Below, one piece after another: positions 1 to 10,751 of a stretch of 64,000 bases of DNA (the first letter of the stretch is position 1; every line of letters starts with the position of its first letter). The DNA comes from Cantharellus purpuraceus (lineage: Eukaryota; Basidiomycota; Agaricomycetes; Cantharellales; Hydnaceae). Where the stretch lies: NCBI GenBank assembly GCA_025174535.1, contig JALBUN010000018.1:620001-684000 (forward strand), written 5' to 3'. The position numbers and the translations under genes were made by a program. The notes under the pieces were generated by a model. The model was given only the letters and a program-made list of their open reading frames with translations, searched no databases and was not told the origin of the DNA.

Positions 1-3000
1 AGTAAGAACAAAGATCAGCACTTGTACACCACCATCCAAGGCTCCCCCAAGGAGCTATTCCAAGCAATCAGAATTCTCTTCCGTTGTCAAGCCAGACAGA
101 AAGCTACACACGTAATTAAACTTGCGATACCACCTGCATCACATGAGACAAGTCATGTAATCAGTCATGAAATTGGAACTGCTTACCCCGGATAACGTTG
201 CCGGGCCCACACTTGTGAGACGACGCCAACTAAAATTCCTGACAAAACTGTGGAACTGACCCCTGACGATAGCCATCCTGTGTACTATGCACATCCTAAT
301 AAGGCTCTGTGAAACATATATTAGAGAGCCTCGTACCATGTAGATCACGGGAAGGACAATCTTGTCGACTTGGACAGGTCCGATCTTGGGCCAGCGCTAG
401 ATTGAACCTTTCAGTAGGAAGCAAGGTTTCCAAGCATTTAGACCAGCCTTCCATACGAGCCACTGGATAGAAGTGGGAATCATTCCGAGCACCTGAAAAG
501 CTGATGGAATTCAAGGAACGCATGTGCGTTGATAAGATCACTTACAAGGCCAATTGGAACCCATACATATGGCCCATTCCTAGCATATAGTTGACCCGCG
601 AGCGACCAAGTAACCGCGGCACTGTTGAGAGACTGGACAGCTTGACCACCTGACAAAATGGTAGTTTGTATCGGTGTCGTTTGATGTTCTAGGTGTGGAT
701 ATAAATTCAAAACGCACTCCAAATGTTCGTCCCAATAGGATCCAAGAGGACTTGACGCTGGTTTTGCGTGACCGCAGTCATGACTATGTAGTTGACAAAG
801 GCGCCGAGGAGCGTCCCCCATACTTGCGTGATGACCATCACCCGGGGCGGGATCTTAACTAAAAAACTTTCATGAGACACAGAAAGTTACAAGATGCTTG
901 TAGCATGACTTACGATACTGTCCTATTTTCAAGTCACCAGCAAGGTTGATTGACGTAGCAATCACGTCGTGTGACCACATGGAAAACTAATCAGCTCATT
1001 CATTAGAAAAGATACGCTACCTCTCCCACAGCCCACGCACGTAAAGATTTGCAACGGGCTTTCCAGGATGCATGGCACCAGCAGCCATCTTCATCTGCCG
1101 GGAGAAGGATAAATATGTATTCCCAGGTTGAACATAACGCGGATACCAGTTGATTGGTTGCGATCCCGTTACCAAGTCTGGCAACAAGTAGATTCGAAAA
1201 TGGCTAGATGTGACATCTTATGCGATGCTGTCCAAGGCGAGAGAAATCTGAAGGCTTACAGCGATGAACGCTACATATGAGCCGCATGTCAGTGTGATAT
1301 CTCATGAAACATATATCTCGCGGACCCCCTAACAAAAGGGCAGCAATATAGCCCCACCACGGTAGCGTTGTATCGCCTAGAATAGTGACTCTCAGCCTCA
1401 TTTCAAGAAACGATACAAGAATCTCCTAACCAGTGAGTACGACAACCAAGCCTGAGAAGTTATCAGCACGTTATGGTTCCCAAGTGTACAAGCGTGCGCA
1501 CCTGCAGAGAAAGCTAAAACCAATAACAACGCATACCACCACCATGGGACTTCTTTGTATTTCTGCAGAGCCTATAAATTATGAGAAATGGAATGAGATG
1601 CAACTCGGCCAAACACAGAACTATATGAAGTGGACGGACCACCCAGTGTCGATCCGGTTGCGTCCCTGTCCTGGCCTGGTTGAAAGAGTCCTTCACATAC
1701 CCCGACCAGAAAAATAGACAGTGGGCAATGAGTCCTCCGATGGCCCAAGTTGCTGTCATGTTCAACCACACATTGGCTCCCGTGAGATAGGGACGTCCTT
1801 CAATTTCATATGCCGTCTGATTTAACGTGAAGGTCGGTCCAAAGACGAAAGTCTGGTTATATACGGCGCCTTTGGCAGAAAAAATACTTGTGGAGAGCAT
1901 GGGAAACGAAAGAGACTGAAACGAGACAGTCAAATATTATGCAGCTAGAAGGTTAAATTTTCTGGACATGCCTGCCAAGTGTTGCTGTAATAGATTGCTG
2001 CGATCGCTACGTAGCAGACTGATAGACCTATCCACGAGTTGGCTATAGGCACCCAACTTATGATCAGTCCCAGATATTCAAGATGTTTGGTATAGCTACC
2101 TTGTTGCACCAAAGGCAACGACATATAGTATGAGCCCAGGTACTGCCAGTCAAAACTCAGCGACAAGAGCCCGAGACCTTCGTTCGCCACTGAGCCACCG
2201 AATATATGTGTGAATACTCTTCTGACGGAATCACTTGCTCCTTGTGATGCGAGGCAGGGTATCGAAACGCCGTTCAAAACTGGAAAACTGGAAAGAGCAT
2301 CAAATAGAAAGAGAAGTGCAAGGGAGAAGAAATAATACATGTAGGCAGGAATTAACTGTTATGAGCAGTGTCAGTTTAATAAAGAATTGGTCGCGATATT
2401 CGCTTGCCTCATATATAAAGGCTCCAGTAAATGCAGACCAAAATAGTTTTAAACGTTTGGAGGTTCCTGCTGCGTCGAAATGCAGAGTTTGGAAGACAGC
2501 GACTGTGGGAAGATTGAGCCAATATACCTGGCACCAAAAGTTGATAAGTTGATATAGCGATCATGTTCAAACGCTTGTACCATTTCGGCAGGATACACGG
2601 TCAGAGGGCGGAGTAATCCAACAATGCCATATCCGAAGCATGCTGTCGAAAATGTCGCAAGCACAGCTGTTGTAGCGTTGACCTTCGCATCATAAAATAA
2701 CTTATTACATTCAGTCAGCACAGATCACATCTGTTCAGATTATTTATATACCCGTTGCACGGCGAAATTGCTAACGGCTGAACTCGCACCAGCGGCTGTG
2801 GTGCAAAGTAATGTTGCAACTGTGTGCTGTCAAAAATGAATGCTTGATCAGGGTAAGGGTACGACTCATGCAAGCACTCGACGGACCTCCTTCAAACCGA
2901 AAGGACCAGGATTGATGAAATGAGCAATAGGTGCTAGCCATGCGAATTTTGAATGATTCTTGAAGGTCTCTCCTGTCGGTAGAAAGCGTGCCCATGTCTT

Positions 3001-3485
3001 GCCAATGGTGAAGACAAATAGGAGAAGGAAAATGGATGAAATGGTGACACTGATCGGTTTGAATATGTAGATCTGCGAAGGTAGTCCTTTGTTACATTGA
3101 AGCCTGAAAGCATTAAGTGGATGTTCACCTCTGCTAATGCAGCCCCCAAGCCTGCCACTACAGTCCCAATGAAAAAGGAGCGAAATGTCAGAGCTTCGTC
3201 ACCATCGTCACGAACATCAACTGCATAATTTGACACGTCTGCCCCTGTAGTTATGACCGGTTCTCCTCGAACAAAAGTCGTCCCAAACTCATTCTTGACT
3301 GTGTAGCTATCGGTATCCGAATGCTTGACCTCATCTATAGTCTGGCTATCTGTGGCCAATTTTTCCAGACTACTTAGCATCCCCGTGCCAGTCTTTTCTC
3401 CCAAGGTGTTCACGAGAGGGAGAGAAGTAAGCTCTGGAGCAGCTGTCGGATGTCCCGGTCCACCGAAGAGAGTGTCTTCCGCCAT
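1..3485 (-). CDS. OPT family oligopeptide transporter, intact, 3' end outside window
   Basis: Proton-coupled small-oligopeptide transporter of the plasma membrane (family knowledge). The start ATG is at 3483-3485. I could join about 22 short introns and keep one frame throughout. Family landmarks appear in order: acidic N-terminus of about 110 residues, first membrane segment, KTWARFLP, INPGPFGLKE, FSTACFGYGIVGLLRP, GGSVANEGLGLLS, SFDWQYLGSYYMSLPL, ANSWIGL, TLPWWGYIAALLLG, LGNGIATNQL, AAGAMHPGKPVANLY, WSHDVIATSINLAGDLK, VWGTLLGAFVNY and VSQVWARQRYPG. At least two introns appear to use GC donors, after IYE and after NTWQ. The last readable exon holds LDGGVQVL at the window edge. A second, decayed copy lies inverted at 42758-45310. 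No stop or frameshift was found, so this copy is probably functional. Confidence 0.9.
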
Positions 3486-3542
3486 AGAAATGTTCAAGTC
3501 GATGAAGCGGAGTACCACAAGAAGCAAAATGGCTATCTATGG

Positions 3543-3548
3543 TTTATA
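3543..3548 (-). promoter_or_regulatory. TATA-like box upstream of OPT gene
   Basis: TATAAA on the minus strand, 58 bp upstream of the OPT start codon at 3485. Position and sequence suit a fungal core promoter, but no other element was recognised. Confidence 0.4.
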
Positions 3549-4162
3549 TTGTTGGCACGGAAGCGACCCACCCCTTCCAATAGAGCGTGGTGCGGTAGAT
3601 AGAAGACGAGCTATCGCGTGATTCCCAAATCACCGGAAAGGCCAGCTTGAGTATGTTAAGGGTAGGTTGAATCACATGTGGGCTCGGACTCACCAAGCGG
3701 GAAGGTGAGACCCCACATAGGTTTTAGGAAGTTGATGGTGTGACAATAACGCTTGAAGGCGACAGACAGTCAGGGCCACCACATATCTACAGGAGCACCT
3801 GCATCATTAATTTGCTACAGCCATACGAGCCCCGTCGACGACGCCGCCAGATCGTTGCAACCTCTGCAAGCAGTAGACCAATATGAATAATGCACGTCGG
3901 ACCTGGTGTACATGTCTGAGAAGCGGTGGATTTTGCCATTGGTGGACTTGCTAGGTGATATGCTAGTTAAGTACCAGACCTCAGGTACGTTTCTTCGTAC
4001 ATATGACCGACGCGGCTTCGTGCAACAATGGCACAATTGACTATCTCACAATGCATAGTCCGACGACGCAATTATGCATTATCGGAATGGTTTAATACCC
4101 GGTGATATCTTGTCCGGAGCCCCACGATATGCGCTCAATATACTAGAACGGTGTCCCTACAT
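3549..4162. other. Intergenic, no gene seen
   Basis: About 0.6 kb upstream of the OPT gene. The short open frames here have no recognisable family and no codon pattern that stands out. It is the only stretch that still looks like original host intergenic DNA before the transposon pile begins. Confidence 0.5.
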
Positions 4163-4228
4163 GAGAGAGAGAGACAGAGAGACAGAGACAGAGACAGGGG
4201 GGGGCGGAGACAGAGACAGAGAGAGGGA
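4163..4228. repeat. GA/CAGAGA purine-rich simple repeat
   Basis: GAGAGA, CAGAGA and a run of eight G follow each other with almost no pyrimidine except the C of CAGAGA. It marks the left border of the repeat-rich region. Confidence 0.85.
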
Positions 4229-4790
4229 TCAATTTAGGTGCTCGAAGCGCTAAGCGTTTATGGTGCACCATGTCTATGGTATTTACTGGGATTCCCAACT
4301 CGACATAGTATGTGTTATAGTACTTTTGAGGTGATTGAGAGGATCATGGAGGAATGCCTGGCTTCTCGGGGTGAGATAGCAGGAGGTACGGTTCTAAACC
4401 TTCCATGCTTATTAGACTGTCTGGTAGTCTTGGGCTTTTGCCTCTTGCCATGGAGGAAACCCATTCTCAGTTCCCTGAGTCCGGTCTAAACTCCCCATAT
4501 CTCCGGCGTTGGTCTCCATGTCCGTATAATACAGTATGCGGATATGGGTATATATATGTAAATGGGTGTGAGGATGTCGAGTTGGGATAGTCGTAGGTGC
4601 TGTCATATTGATGATCGCTGTGGCAGTTCAACTGGAGTGCGTTACCGGGAGGTATGTGGAATGAATGGGCCTTTCGGCATGGCGGGTGTCGGCGATAGAC
4701 ATGCGCCAGGAATGGGCGTTTCCCTGAGGATATATTTGTTAGCATAGTAGTATATTTAGGATTGGGATCTTTTGCGGCTGACAGGCCTGT
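4229..4790. other. Unassigned, possibly LINE 3' untranslated region
   Basis: No protein similarity recognised on either strand. It lies directly downstream, in minus-strand sense, of the LINE coding remnant, so it may be that element's 3' UTR. There is no clear poly-A tail or target duplication to prove it. Confidence 0.25.
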
Positions 4791-4794
4791 GTAG

Positions 4795-5400
4795 TGTTCA
4801 AAGCGTGCGGTTTACTCGATGTATTTTAGTGTATGTTCTATGATCTTGGGGTCGCTTAGGAGTTTTTCCAACGACTGACTGGCTTCGCCTGCATTGTGGC
4901 GTAATATGGCTCGACTTTCTTTGAATCTCTGGCAGTGTTTGAAGAAGTGGGCGACTGTTTCCAGTTGGTGACATTTGGAGCATAGTGTGGAGTTGGTCAC
5001 CTTGATCTTTTTCAGGAAAGTGTTGAGCACTATATGACCAGTGTGTAGTTGCACTAGTATACTGGAGGCTTTGTGATAGGTTGGCAAGGGTTTTGTGCAA
5101 TATGGTGACTGTGCCCAGAGCCACCTGAGAAGATTTGTAGATCCATTTGAGTATATATTCTTTGGAGCGCTTCGTTGGGGTCAGTTGCTATGTGAGATGT
5201 ATGGAGCGGTCTCCAGTTAGGATGGAATCGGACTCGGCCAATTTTTTCGATGTTGCTTGGTCATATTTGGAAATGTGATATGAGGTTGCTGATGGAGGAT
5301 CTATGATGACATGGACATCTTTTTTTGCTTTTTTTGACTGCTGAGAATAGCGGGTGCAATTTTGGAAGCGAGGCAAGGTGTAGTGCTTCATGCTGACATA
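4795..5400 (-). pseudogene. LINE (non-LTR retrotransposon) 3' coding end, decayed
   Basis: Minus-strand translation resembles the C-terminal tail that follows RNase H in fungal LINE ORF2 proteins: VQLHTGHIVLN, a zinc-knuckle-like CSKCHQLETVAHFFKHC, then ILRHNAG and LLSDPKIIEHTLKYIE. Upstream, the frame for the RNase H to tail linker continues to about 5400, but stops and at least one frame change break it. The reverse transcriptase is absent, so this is a 5'-truncated copy, usual for LINEs. The family within LINEs cannot be fixed from this fragment. Confidence 0.65.
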
Positions 5401-5610
5401 TGTCAGCTAGGTGGATCTGCATTGGTGGTATATCTGCATGGAGCTCCAGGGTATCTGTAGCAGCGTGTCAAAATGCTCCTGTGATCAGTTTACAGGCTAA
5501 CCTTTGTATCTTTTTTTAATTCTTTAGCATGTGCAATGGAGCCAGTTCTTCTACCTGAGGTTGGGTGCATGCTGACTGGGGTGTACCCTGCTGGCAGAGT
5601 GTATTACATT

Positions 5611-5686
5611 TTTGGAAGCACCATTGAGATATATAGCTTGCAAACATATTTGGAAGCACCATTGAGATATATAGCTTGCAAAAATA
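5611..5686. repeat. 38-bp unit in exact tandem, two copies
   Basis: Unit 5611-5648 begins TTTGGAAGCACC and is repeated at 5649-5686 with a single difference near its end, followed by a third start (TTTGG). It lies in otherwise unassigned DNA between the LINE remnant and gypsy B1 and looks like a recent slippage or template-switch duplication. Confidence 0.85.
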
Positions 5687-5768
5687 TTTGGCTCACAGAC
5701 CAAAAGATGGTCAAGTGAGGTGATTTATAAAGGAGAAGGTTAGCCCCTTTGGCTATTGCTTTCTCCAC

Positions 5769-6217
5769 ATGCTTATGCCATCACACATATATCTGGACAA
5801 CAATTTTGTGTACTCTCATACTATACAAGAGCACAAACACCACCTAGAGATGGTGTTCTCTGAGCTCAGGAAGGCACACATGTTCCTGAGCAAAGACAAA
5901 ATTGATCTATACTCAAGGAGTATGGATGGTCTCAGTCACTTAATAAATGACTAAGGCATACAAACACTGACAAGATGCAGTGAATATGAGAGTGGAGGTG
6001 ACCTAGGTTGTACCACAAAGTCCAAAGATTTCTCAGACTAGTGAAGTATCTGGCACACTATATGCTGGATATAACAACACCATTATCAGGTTGTGCTTGT
6101 AACAATTGTCCATTCATATGGATGCTGCTGCTGGATAAATGCTTTGAAAGCATCAAGATCCTAGCATGCAGGGCTCCAATACTGAAGCCCATTGATGTCA
6201 ATAACCCTGAAGAATAG
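5769..6217 (+). pseudogene. Gypsy B1: end of reverse transcriptase, fragment
   Basis: Ty3/gypsy reverse transcriptase C-terminal part. YLDNNFVYSHTIQEHKHHLE is the catalytic YxDD block, in which the second Asp is replaced by Asn (YLDN), so the enzyme would be dead. It is followed by LVKYLAHYM, TTPLSGCACNN and CFESIKILACRAPILKPID, which form the RT thumb and the link to RNase H. A stop near 5950 and a frame change split the two parts. The frame breaks at 6217, and the RNase H continues at about 7105 after an insertion. Related copies are B2 (33977-39962, -) and B3 (20936-23610, -). Confidence 0.8.
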
Positions 6218-7104
6218 GTGAGTCGGAATTAGACAATGTAGTCATTGACTAATTAGACACAGCTTGTCTGCAATCATCATCTGCCGTTTCCACCTCGACC
6301 TCCAAAGGACTCATGCACACCCTAATACCAACACTTCCCGGGGCTTGCCTTCGATATCCCTCGGAAGCTTCCATGCAGTTATGCAAAGTCTCCATGATGC
6401 TGTGATAGCAGAGTTTGGGGATTCATGCGCAGGTGAGCGTATTGGAAGTGAATCATCCCAGGAGGAGGAAATGGCTACAGATGAGGACGTACCTGCAGGG
6501 ACCATAGAGGGTGATCTTGCGCTCATAGAAACTCAATCTTGGCCACAAGAGGCTGAAATTCCCTTGGATGCGTAGTGTCGGGCTATCAGTCAGCCTTATT
6601 CACATTCCTTTGAGATTATTGATGTGATGGAATTTCGAGATAGCATGATTCGCAGCACTTTTATCACGAATGCTGTGGGACGTGGAGGCAAGCATGTGGA
6701 ACTGTGTAGCGGGTATTTATTCACAATTTGCAGGAAGAGACCTTGTCATTTGAACAATTTCGCCATGTGACTATGTATCCAATATTTCATAACATCTTAG
6801 ATTTACTTCGACCAGTACTCAAGGAATGGAGTCGGCTGGATGGATATATCCAATCACTGTTTACATTCAGGAGTAGTGAATGAATATGCTAAGCATTTAC
6901 GTGTGTATATGTAATTCTGACATCATGTCCATGATCCAGATGCCAAGGTCATTCTCATATGTATAAGTATGCATTCTACCAATATGCAGTTCTCCAGTCA
7001 ATCACAGTTGTACTTTTCTCTCTGGCTCACTGCCTTTTATCTCTAAGATTCCAATTATATATTGGAATTCTATGCTCTTATTCTACTGTCTGCTACCCAT
7101 ATAC
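6218..7104. mobile_element. Unclassified ~0.9-kb insertion inside gypsy B1
   Basis: This block separates IDVNNPEE of the gypsy B1 RT/RNase H linker from IWVITDGSKTGV of its RNase H, so it is foreign to the element. It holds a 103-codon open frame on + (6264-6575) with an acidic Ser/Glu-rich middle. A weakly coding-like stretch continues to about 6910 with several stops. I do not recognise the protein. No clear terminal repeats or target duplication were found at the edges. Confidence 0.5.
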
Positions 7105-7823
7105 TTGATCTTACAACAGATACTATCTGGGTTATTACAGATGGCTCCAAGACTGGAGTAGAAGCCATCTATGGACAAGGAAAAGACTGGCAGACCTGTT
7201 GGCCTGCCAGATTCCTATCCAAGAAATTTAGTGCTGCACAACAGCACTATAAGACTCACGAGCACCAGACTATAGCGATGCTTGAAGCTCTAATGAAATG
7301 GGAAGAGAAGCTACTAGGATTAGGTTGTGGGAATTCTTATCCTGCTTCAACTTCACTACCCTGCATGTTGATGGTGTAGTGAATAAAGTAGCAGACTGTT
7401 TGTCATGCTACTATGCTAGTAACCCTCCAATAGAGAGTCATCCTAACTACATCTACATGAGTGCAGAGGCACATATTGACCCTGAAGGAGAACTGCTCCC
7501 TATGAAGTGATTCATCAAGATTAGAATGGCAGCAGTCACCTGAAGGCAACTGCTTGAGAAAAAAGAGAACAGAGTGCTGGAAGCCAAAGCACTCAATGTT
7601 CAAGTAGAATCATTAAATGATGATTCTCTGAAGAAATAGAGGGCATCAAAGTGATGTCATCATTTGATGACAGAACACCATTGTGATCCCATGTTGAACA
7701 TGGGATCAACCTTGTACAAATAATATGAGGTTAGAAAGGATACTATCCTTTCTAAGGTGCTTATAGCACCTAAAGATCACACATGATTTGGCATGTGTGA
7801 TGGTCTTATATGGACCAAGAATT
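7105..7823 (+). pseudogene. Gypsy B1: RNase H and integrase N-terminal linker, decayed
   Basis: RNase H begins with VITDGSKTGVEAIYGQG and continues through FLSKKFSAAQQHYKTHEH. About 30 residues are then missing at 7315-7330, and it resumes as WEFLSCFNFTTLHVDGV and VADCLSCYYA in another frame. The following frame runs through the pre-integrase linker, with SHVEHGINLVQ encoded near 7690 and DGLIWTKN at 7800-7823. A solo LTR then interrupts it. The stretch 7655-7805 contains five perfect inverted repeats. Confidence 0.75.
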
Positions 7824-8638
7824 TGTTAGGAGAAGATGAGGGATAGATTGCAGGTGTATGTGGGTGAATGTCAAATGAAGGTGAGGGATGGTGGCGAAGT
7901 AGATTTTGAATAGAGGAGCAATTACTGCAAGGAGGCAAATATATGCGGGGTCAATGGAGAGGTGTTGTTCAGTAGAGTGATGTTACCAAATATCAGAATA
8001 TTCGGTTAGAAATTGCGCCTGCTATAGATGATTTAAGAAGCAGTGGAGGATGATGTCACTTTTAAGTGAATGTATGTTCAATAGAGATGGATCCTGTGGT
8101 CCAAAACATTCTTAATTCAAGATATTGATAGCTGTTGCAATATTCTAATAGAATATGCAAAAAGATTTGAAGTTGTTAAGATTGTTTAGGAGTTATTCCA
8201 GGAACGACCAAAAGGTGACACAAGTTGTTTGATTTACAACTTGGAAGGGATAAACACAATGAATCTGATGATAAATACTTGTACATAGTTGTAGCTAATA
8301 TAAAATTTGGCAATCACATGATAAGAAAGCCTTTTAGTAAGATTGAAACCTATGATGAAAGAAATGATGCGGATGCTCATAATAAGTGATGTCATATGGA
8401 AAAACTTTTATAACTTGATGGGATTTTATCCGCATCTTATGGGACTTATGACGAGTGTTAATCGTCATAATATGGTCCCTTTTGAATAGAATTTCCCCCC
8501 TGAAGATGAAAGGAGGGCTCACAAGAGAATTAATACCCTGTCCCCATCCAATAACCATATTTTTACACCTTTCAATACCTCTTAATGCCTTTTCACACCT
8601 CTTCACTTCTTTTACACCTTTAGAATAGATTCTTGACA
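7824..8638 (+). mobile_element. Solo LTR of family Z, target duplication GAATT
   Basis: 815-bp LTR beginning TGTTAGGAG and ending TTCTTGACA. It is flanked on both sides by GAATT (7819-7823 and 8639-8643). If one GAATT and the LTR are removed, the gypsy B1 integrase frame joins without a gap, which proves insertion into B1. The second copy, 37100-37925, is in the opposite orientation and has its own target duplication. No internal region of this family is present in the window. Confidence 0.9.
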
Positions 8639-8864
8639 GAATTCATACAGATGCAATGTCATCTGTATACCCCATTCAGCATTTCTGAAGGAGAGGAGGC
8701 TGGTCAAGATAATAATCAACCATGCACACCAAGCAGTTGGCCACTTTGGTCAACTAAAGACCATAAATTATATTCAAAGGTCATACTGGTGGCCAGGCAT
8801 GGCCATCAATGTTGAATCATTCTGCAGCATGAATGCCAAATGAATCAAGACAGTACAAAGAAAC
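8639..8864 (+). pseudogene. Gypsy B1: integrase zinc-binding (HHCC) region
   Basis: Continues the B1 frame after the solo LTR. FLKERRLVKIIINHAHQAVG, then HFGQLKT, YWWPGMA and FCS are the H2C2 integrase N-terminal domain, and the next frame encodes CQMNQDSTKK. The copy ends abruptly at 8864, where the LTR of element X starts. The catalytic core is therefore missing here; a related core is found in B3 at 22680-23348. Confidence 0.75.
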
Positions 8865-9111
8865 TGTAAGAGTTGTGACTTAGTTCACACCAACACAGAA
8901 CTCAACCAAATTTATTGATTGTGCTATGTGCAATATGGTGTGTTTAAATCTAAGTTCCATTCTAACTACACATGGACTCACACATATACTTGGGTCCACT
9001 GATTATATAATAACTGTATATATACACCCCATGGGTGCATATAGCTACCAAGAAAGCAGCATTCCTTAAGGGAATGCTGTAGATATATGTATACTTATAA
9101 TATTCATTACA
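8865..9111 (-). mobile_element. Element X1, 3' LTR
   Basis: 247-bp LTR; on the minus strand it runs from TGTAATG to CTTACA. It is homologous to LTRs at 18826-19090 and 40153-40378, sharing CTTAGTTCACAC, GGGTCCACTG and CAGCATTCCTTAAGG. The bases just right of it (9112 onward, CCCTCCCCC) read on the minus strand as a polypurine tract, so it is a 3' LTR of a minus-strand element. Confidence 0.75.
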
Positions 9112-9398
9112 CCCTCCCCCTTTTGAATGAGGCATACCTCATTCACTAATTAGTCATACAACTCCTTATGGAGCTGTTCATATGAGTCTGTGTCCATATG
9201 ATCATCTTGATCATATGGCTCTGGAGGGGGACAGCTCTCAGTTGTCCCAACATCATCATAATATCCTCATCCACTTGAATGGATGAGGAAGAGGCAACCA
9301 CTAATGTGGCATTTGATCAAGGTCACAATTAAGCTGGTTGTGGCCTAAATGCTCAGCAAGTGAGTGTTTAGCAGCTTTCTGAGCTGCTCAAGAGGCTC
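9112..9398 (-). mobile_element. Element X1, 3' half of internal region
   Basis: On the minus strand this holds the C-terminal end of the X protein (PPPEPYDQDDHMDTDSYEQ, then LHKELYD and a stop) followed by the polypurine tract next to the LTR. The homologous part of X2 lies at 19091-19390. It is interrupted at 9398 by gypsy A and resumes at 18302. It contains two long perfect inverted repeats: 9194-9218 with 11-bp arms, and one near 9270 with 10-bp arms. Confidence 0.75.
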
Positions 9399-10112
9399 TG
9401 TTTTGGAACCCGCAAAATTATGGTGTTAGGGCAAACTCTAAATCACCACAATTCCGTGAATGAACAGCTGAGAAGAATATCAAACCCTGCTGCAGCACAA
9501 CTCCAGAAACGATTTAACGTTTGTACTTTGGTTACAATCCTTTGTATTGGTCAATGCAGACTATACGCAGAAAGGTAATACGTTTCTTAGCAGCAAGAAA
9601 TGAATAAGACTTCCAGAGTCTAGAGTTCACGGACGCTTAGGGGTCCAGATATTCCAAAAAGAGGGGAATGCACTTAGAGGCTAAAGGAAGTAGGTGGATG
9701 AATCCAACCGTCCAACCAGTGGCACTCAGAAGCGGGTAACAGCAATGTGTGAAGTAGTCTAGCAACTGCTTCACACGAGTTCAAGCTTCTAATGCTCTGC
9801 AAAGGCAGTACACACTAGTTACTTAAACAAGAGCACTAATGGCAGGACTATCGACAGACAATCTCACCCTGTAGATTTGTAGTCACGTGAGGCAGATACT
9901 ACACTCACGCCCAAAGCAGGAATATCACTACTTCGAGTGCAATCAAGTACAGTTACACAACTGTAAAAGATCCTTGAACTGGTAATCAACAGTTACTGAG
10001 ATAGAGGATGACACTGTATGTCACTCTAGTCACACTGGTGTGCAGAAGATGGGTAGAATATGATGATATGTTATTCTTTCAGAGGCAGAATGGCCTCCTT
10101 ATATATTGTACT
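9399..10112 (-). repeat. Gypsy A 3' LTR, first part of U3 deleted
   Basis: Matches 16870-17586 of the 5' LTR almost base for base, then stops. The remaining 715 bp of a 1432-bp LTR are missing. The junction at about 10112 joins integrase codons for ALRSYV to LTR sequence at a short shared motif (TGTAA then TACAATATATAAGG), so the deletion probably arose at microhomology. Confidence 0.85.
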
Positions 10113-10751
10113 TACATAAGAACGTAGCGCGGTTTCAAGCGTCTGGTTCAACACCTCAGTTTGACCATCTGCTTGAGGGTGATAGGCTGTAGTTAGAGCT
10201 CTTCTAGTATTTATTTGCTTGCATATTTCTTTCCAGAAGGTGCTGGTCCATCTGGGATCTCTGTCGGATATAATTTGTTTGGGAATTCCATATTTGGATA
10301 GCACATGTTCAAACAGTATCCGAGCAGTTCCCTCCTCATTAATAGTGCTTTGAGTAGGGACAAAGATGCCAAACTTTGTAAGTTTATCCACTATCACCAG
10401 GATGGAATCGTACCCATTGCTCTCGGGTAATTCCATAATGAAGTCCATGGTGATAACTTCAAAAGGATTTTCTGGAATAGGTATGGGCTGCAACAGTCCA
10501 ATAGGTGCGTGTCGCCTTGGTTTGGCTTTCTGGCAAATATCACAGCTTACAACAAACTTCTTGACATCTCTACTCATTCTAGGCCAATAGAAGGTAGAAG
10601 CCAGTTTGTTGTACGTTTTATGATAACCCGCATGAGCTCCTTCAGTGATTTCATCATGAATTTCACTTAGAAGATTAGATTGCTCAGCCTTGGGTACACA
10701 TAGCCTGTAATTGCCATTCCAATCTTCAAAGTAAAGCAATCCATCCTCATT
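10071..10751 (-). pseudogene. Gypsy A integrase, in frame behind one stop, 3'-truncated
   Basis: Integrase of gypsy A, same frame as the upstream polyprotein but separated from it by a single TAA at 10752-10754. The H2C2 zinc domain is seen as HDEITEGAHAGYH and CDICQKAKP. The catalytic core has MDFIMELP (first Asp), ISDRDPRWTS (second Asp) and YHPQADGQTEVLNQ (Glu), so all three acidic residues remain. The natural frame ends after ETALRSYV; the last 15 or so codons are LTR sequence. The C-terminal domain is lost, so this copy could not encode a normal integrase. Confidence 0.88.

Noticed and set aside
3815..4036. 73-codon minus-strand frame upstream of OPT
   Set aside because: No motif; lies in the promoter-side intergenic DNA of the OPT gene.
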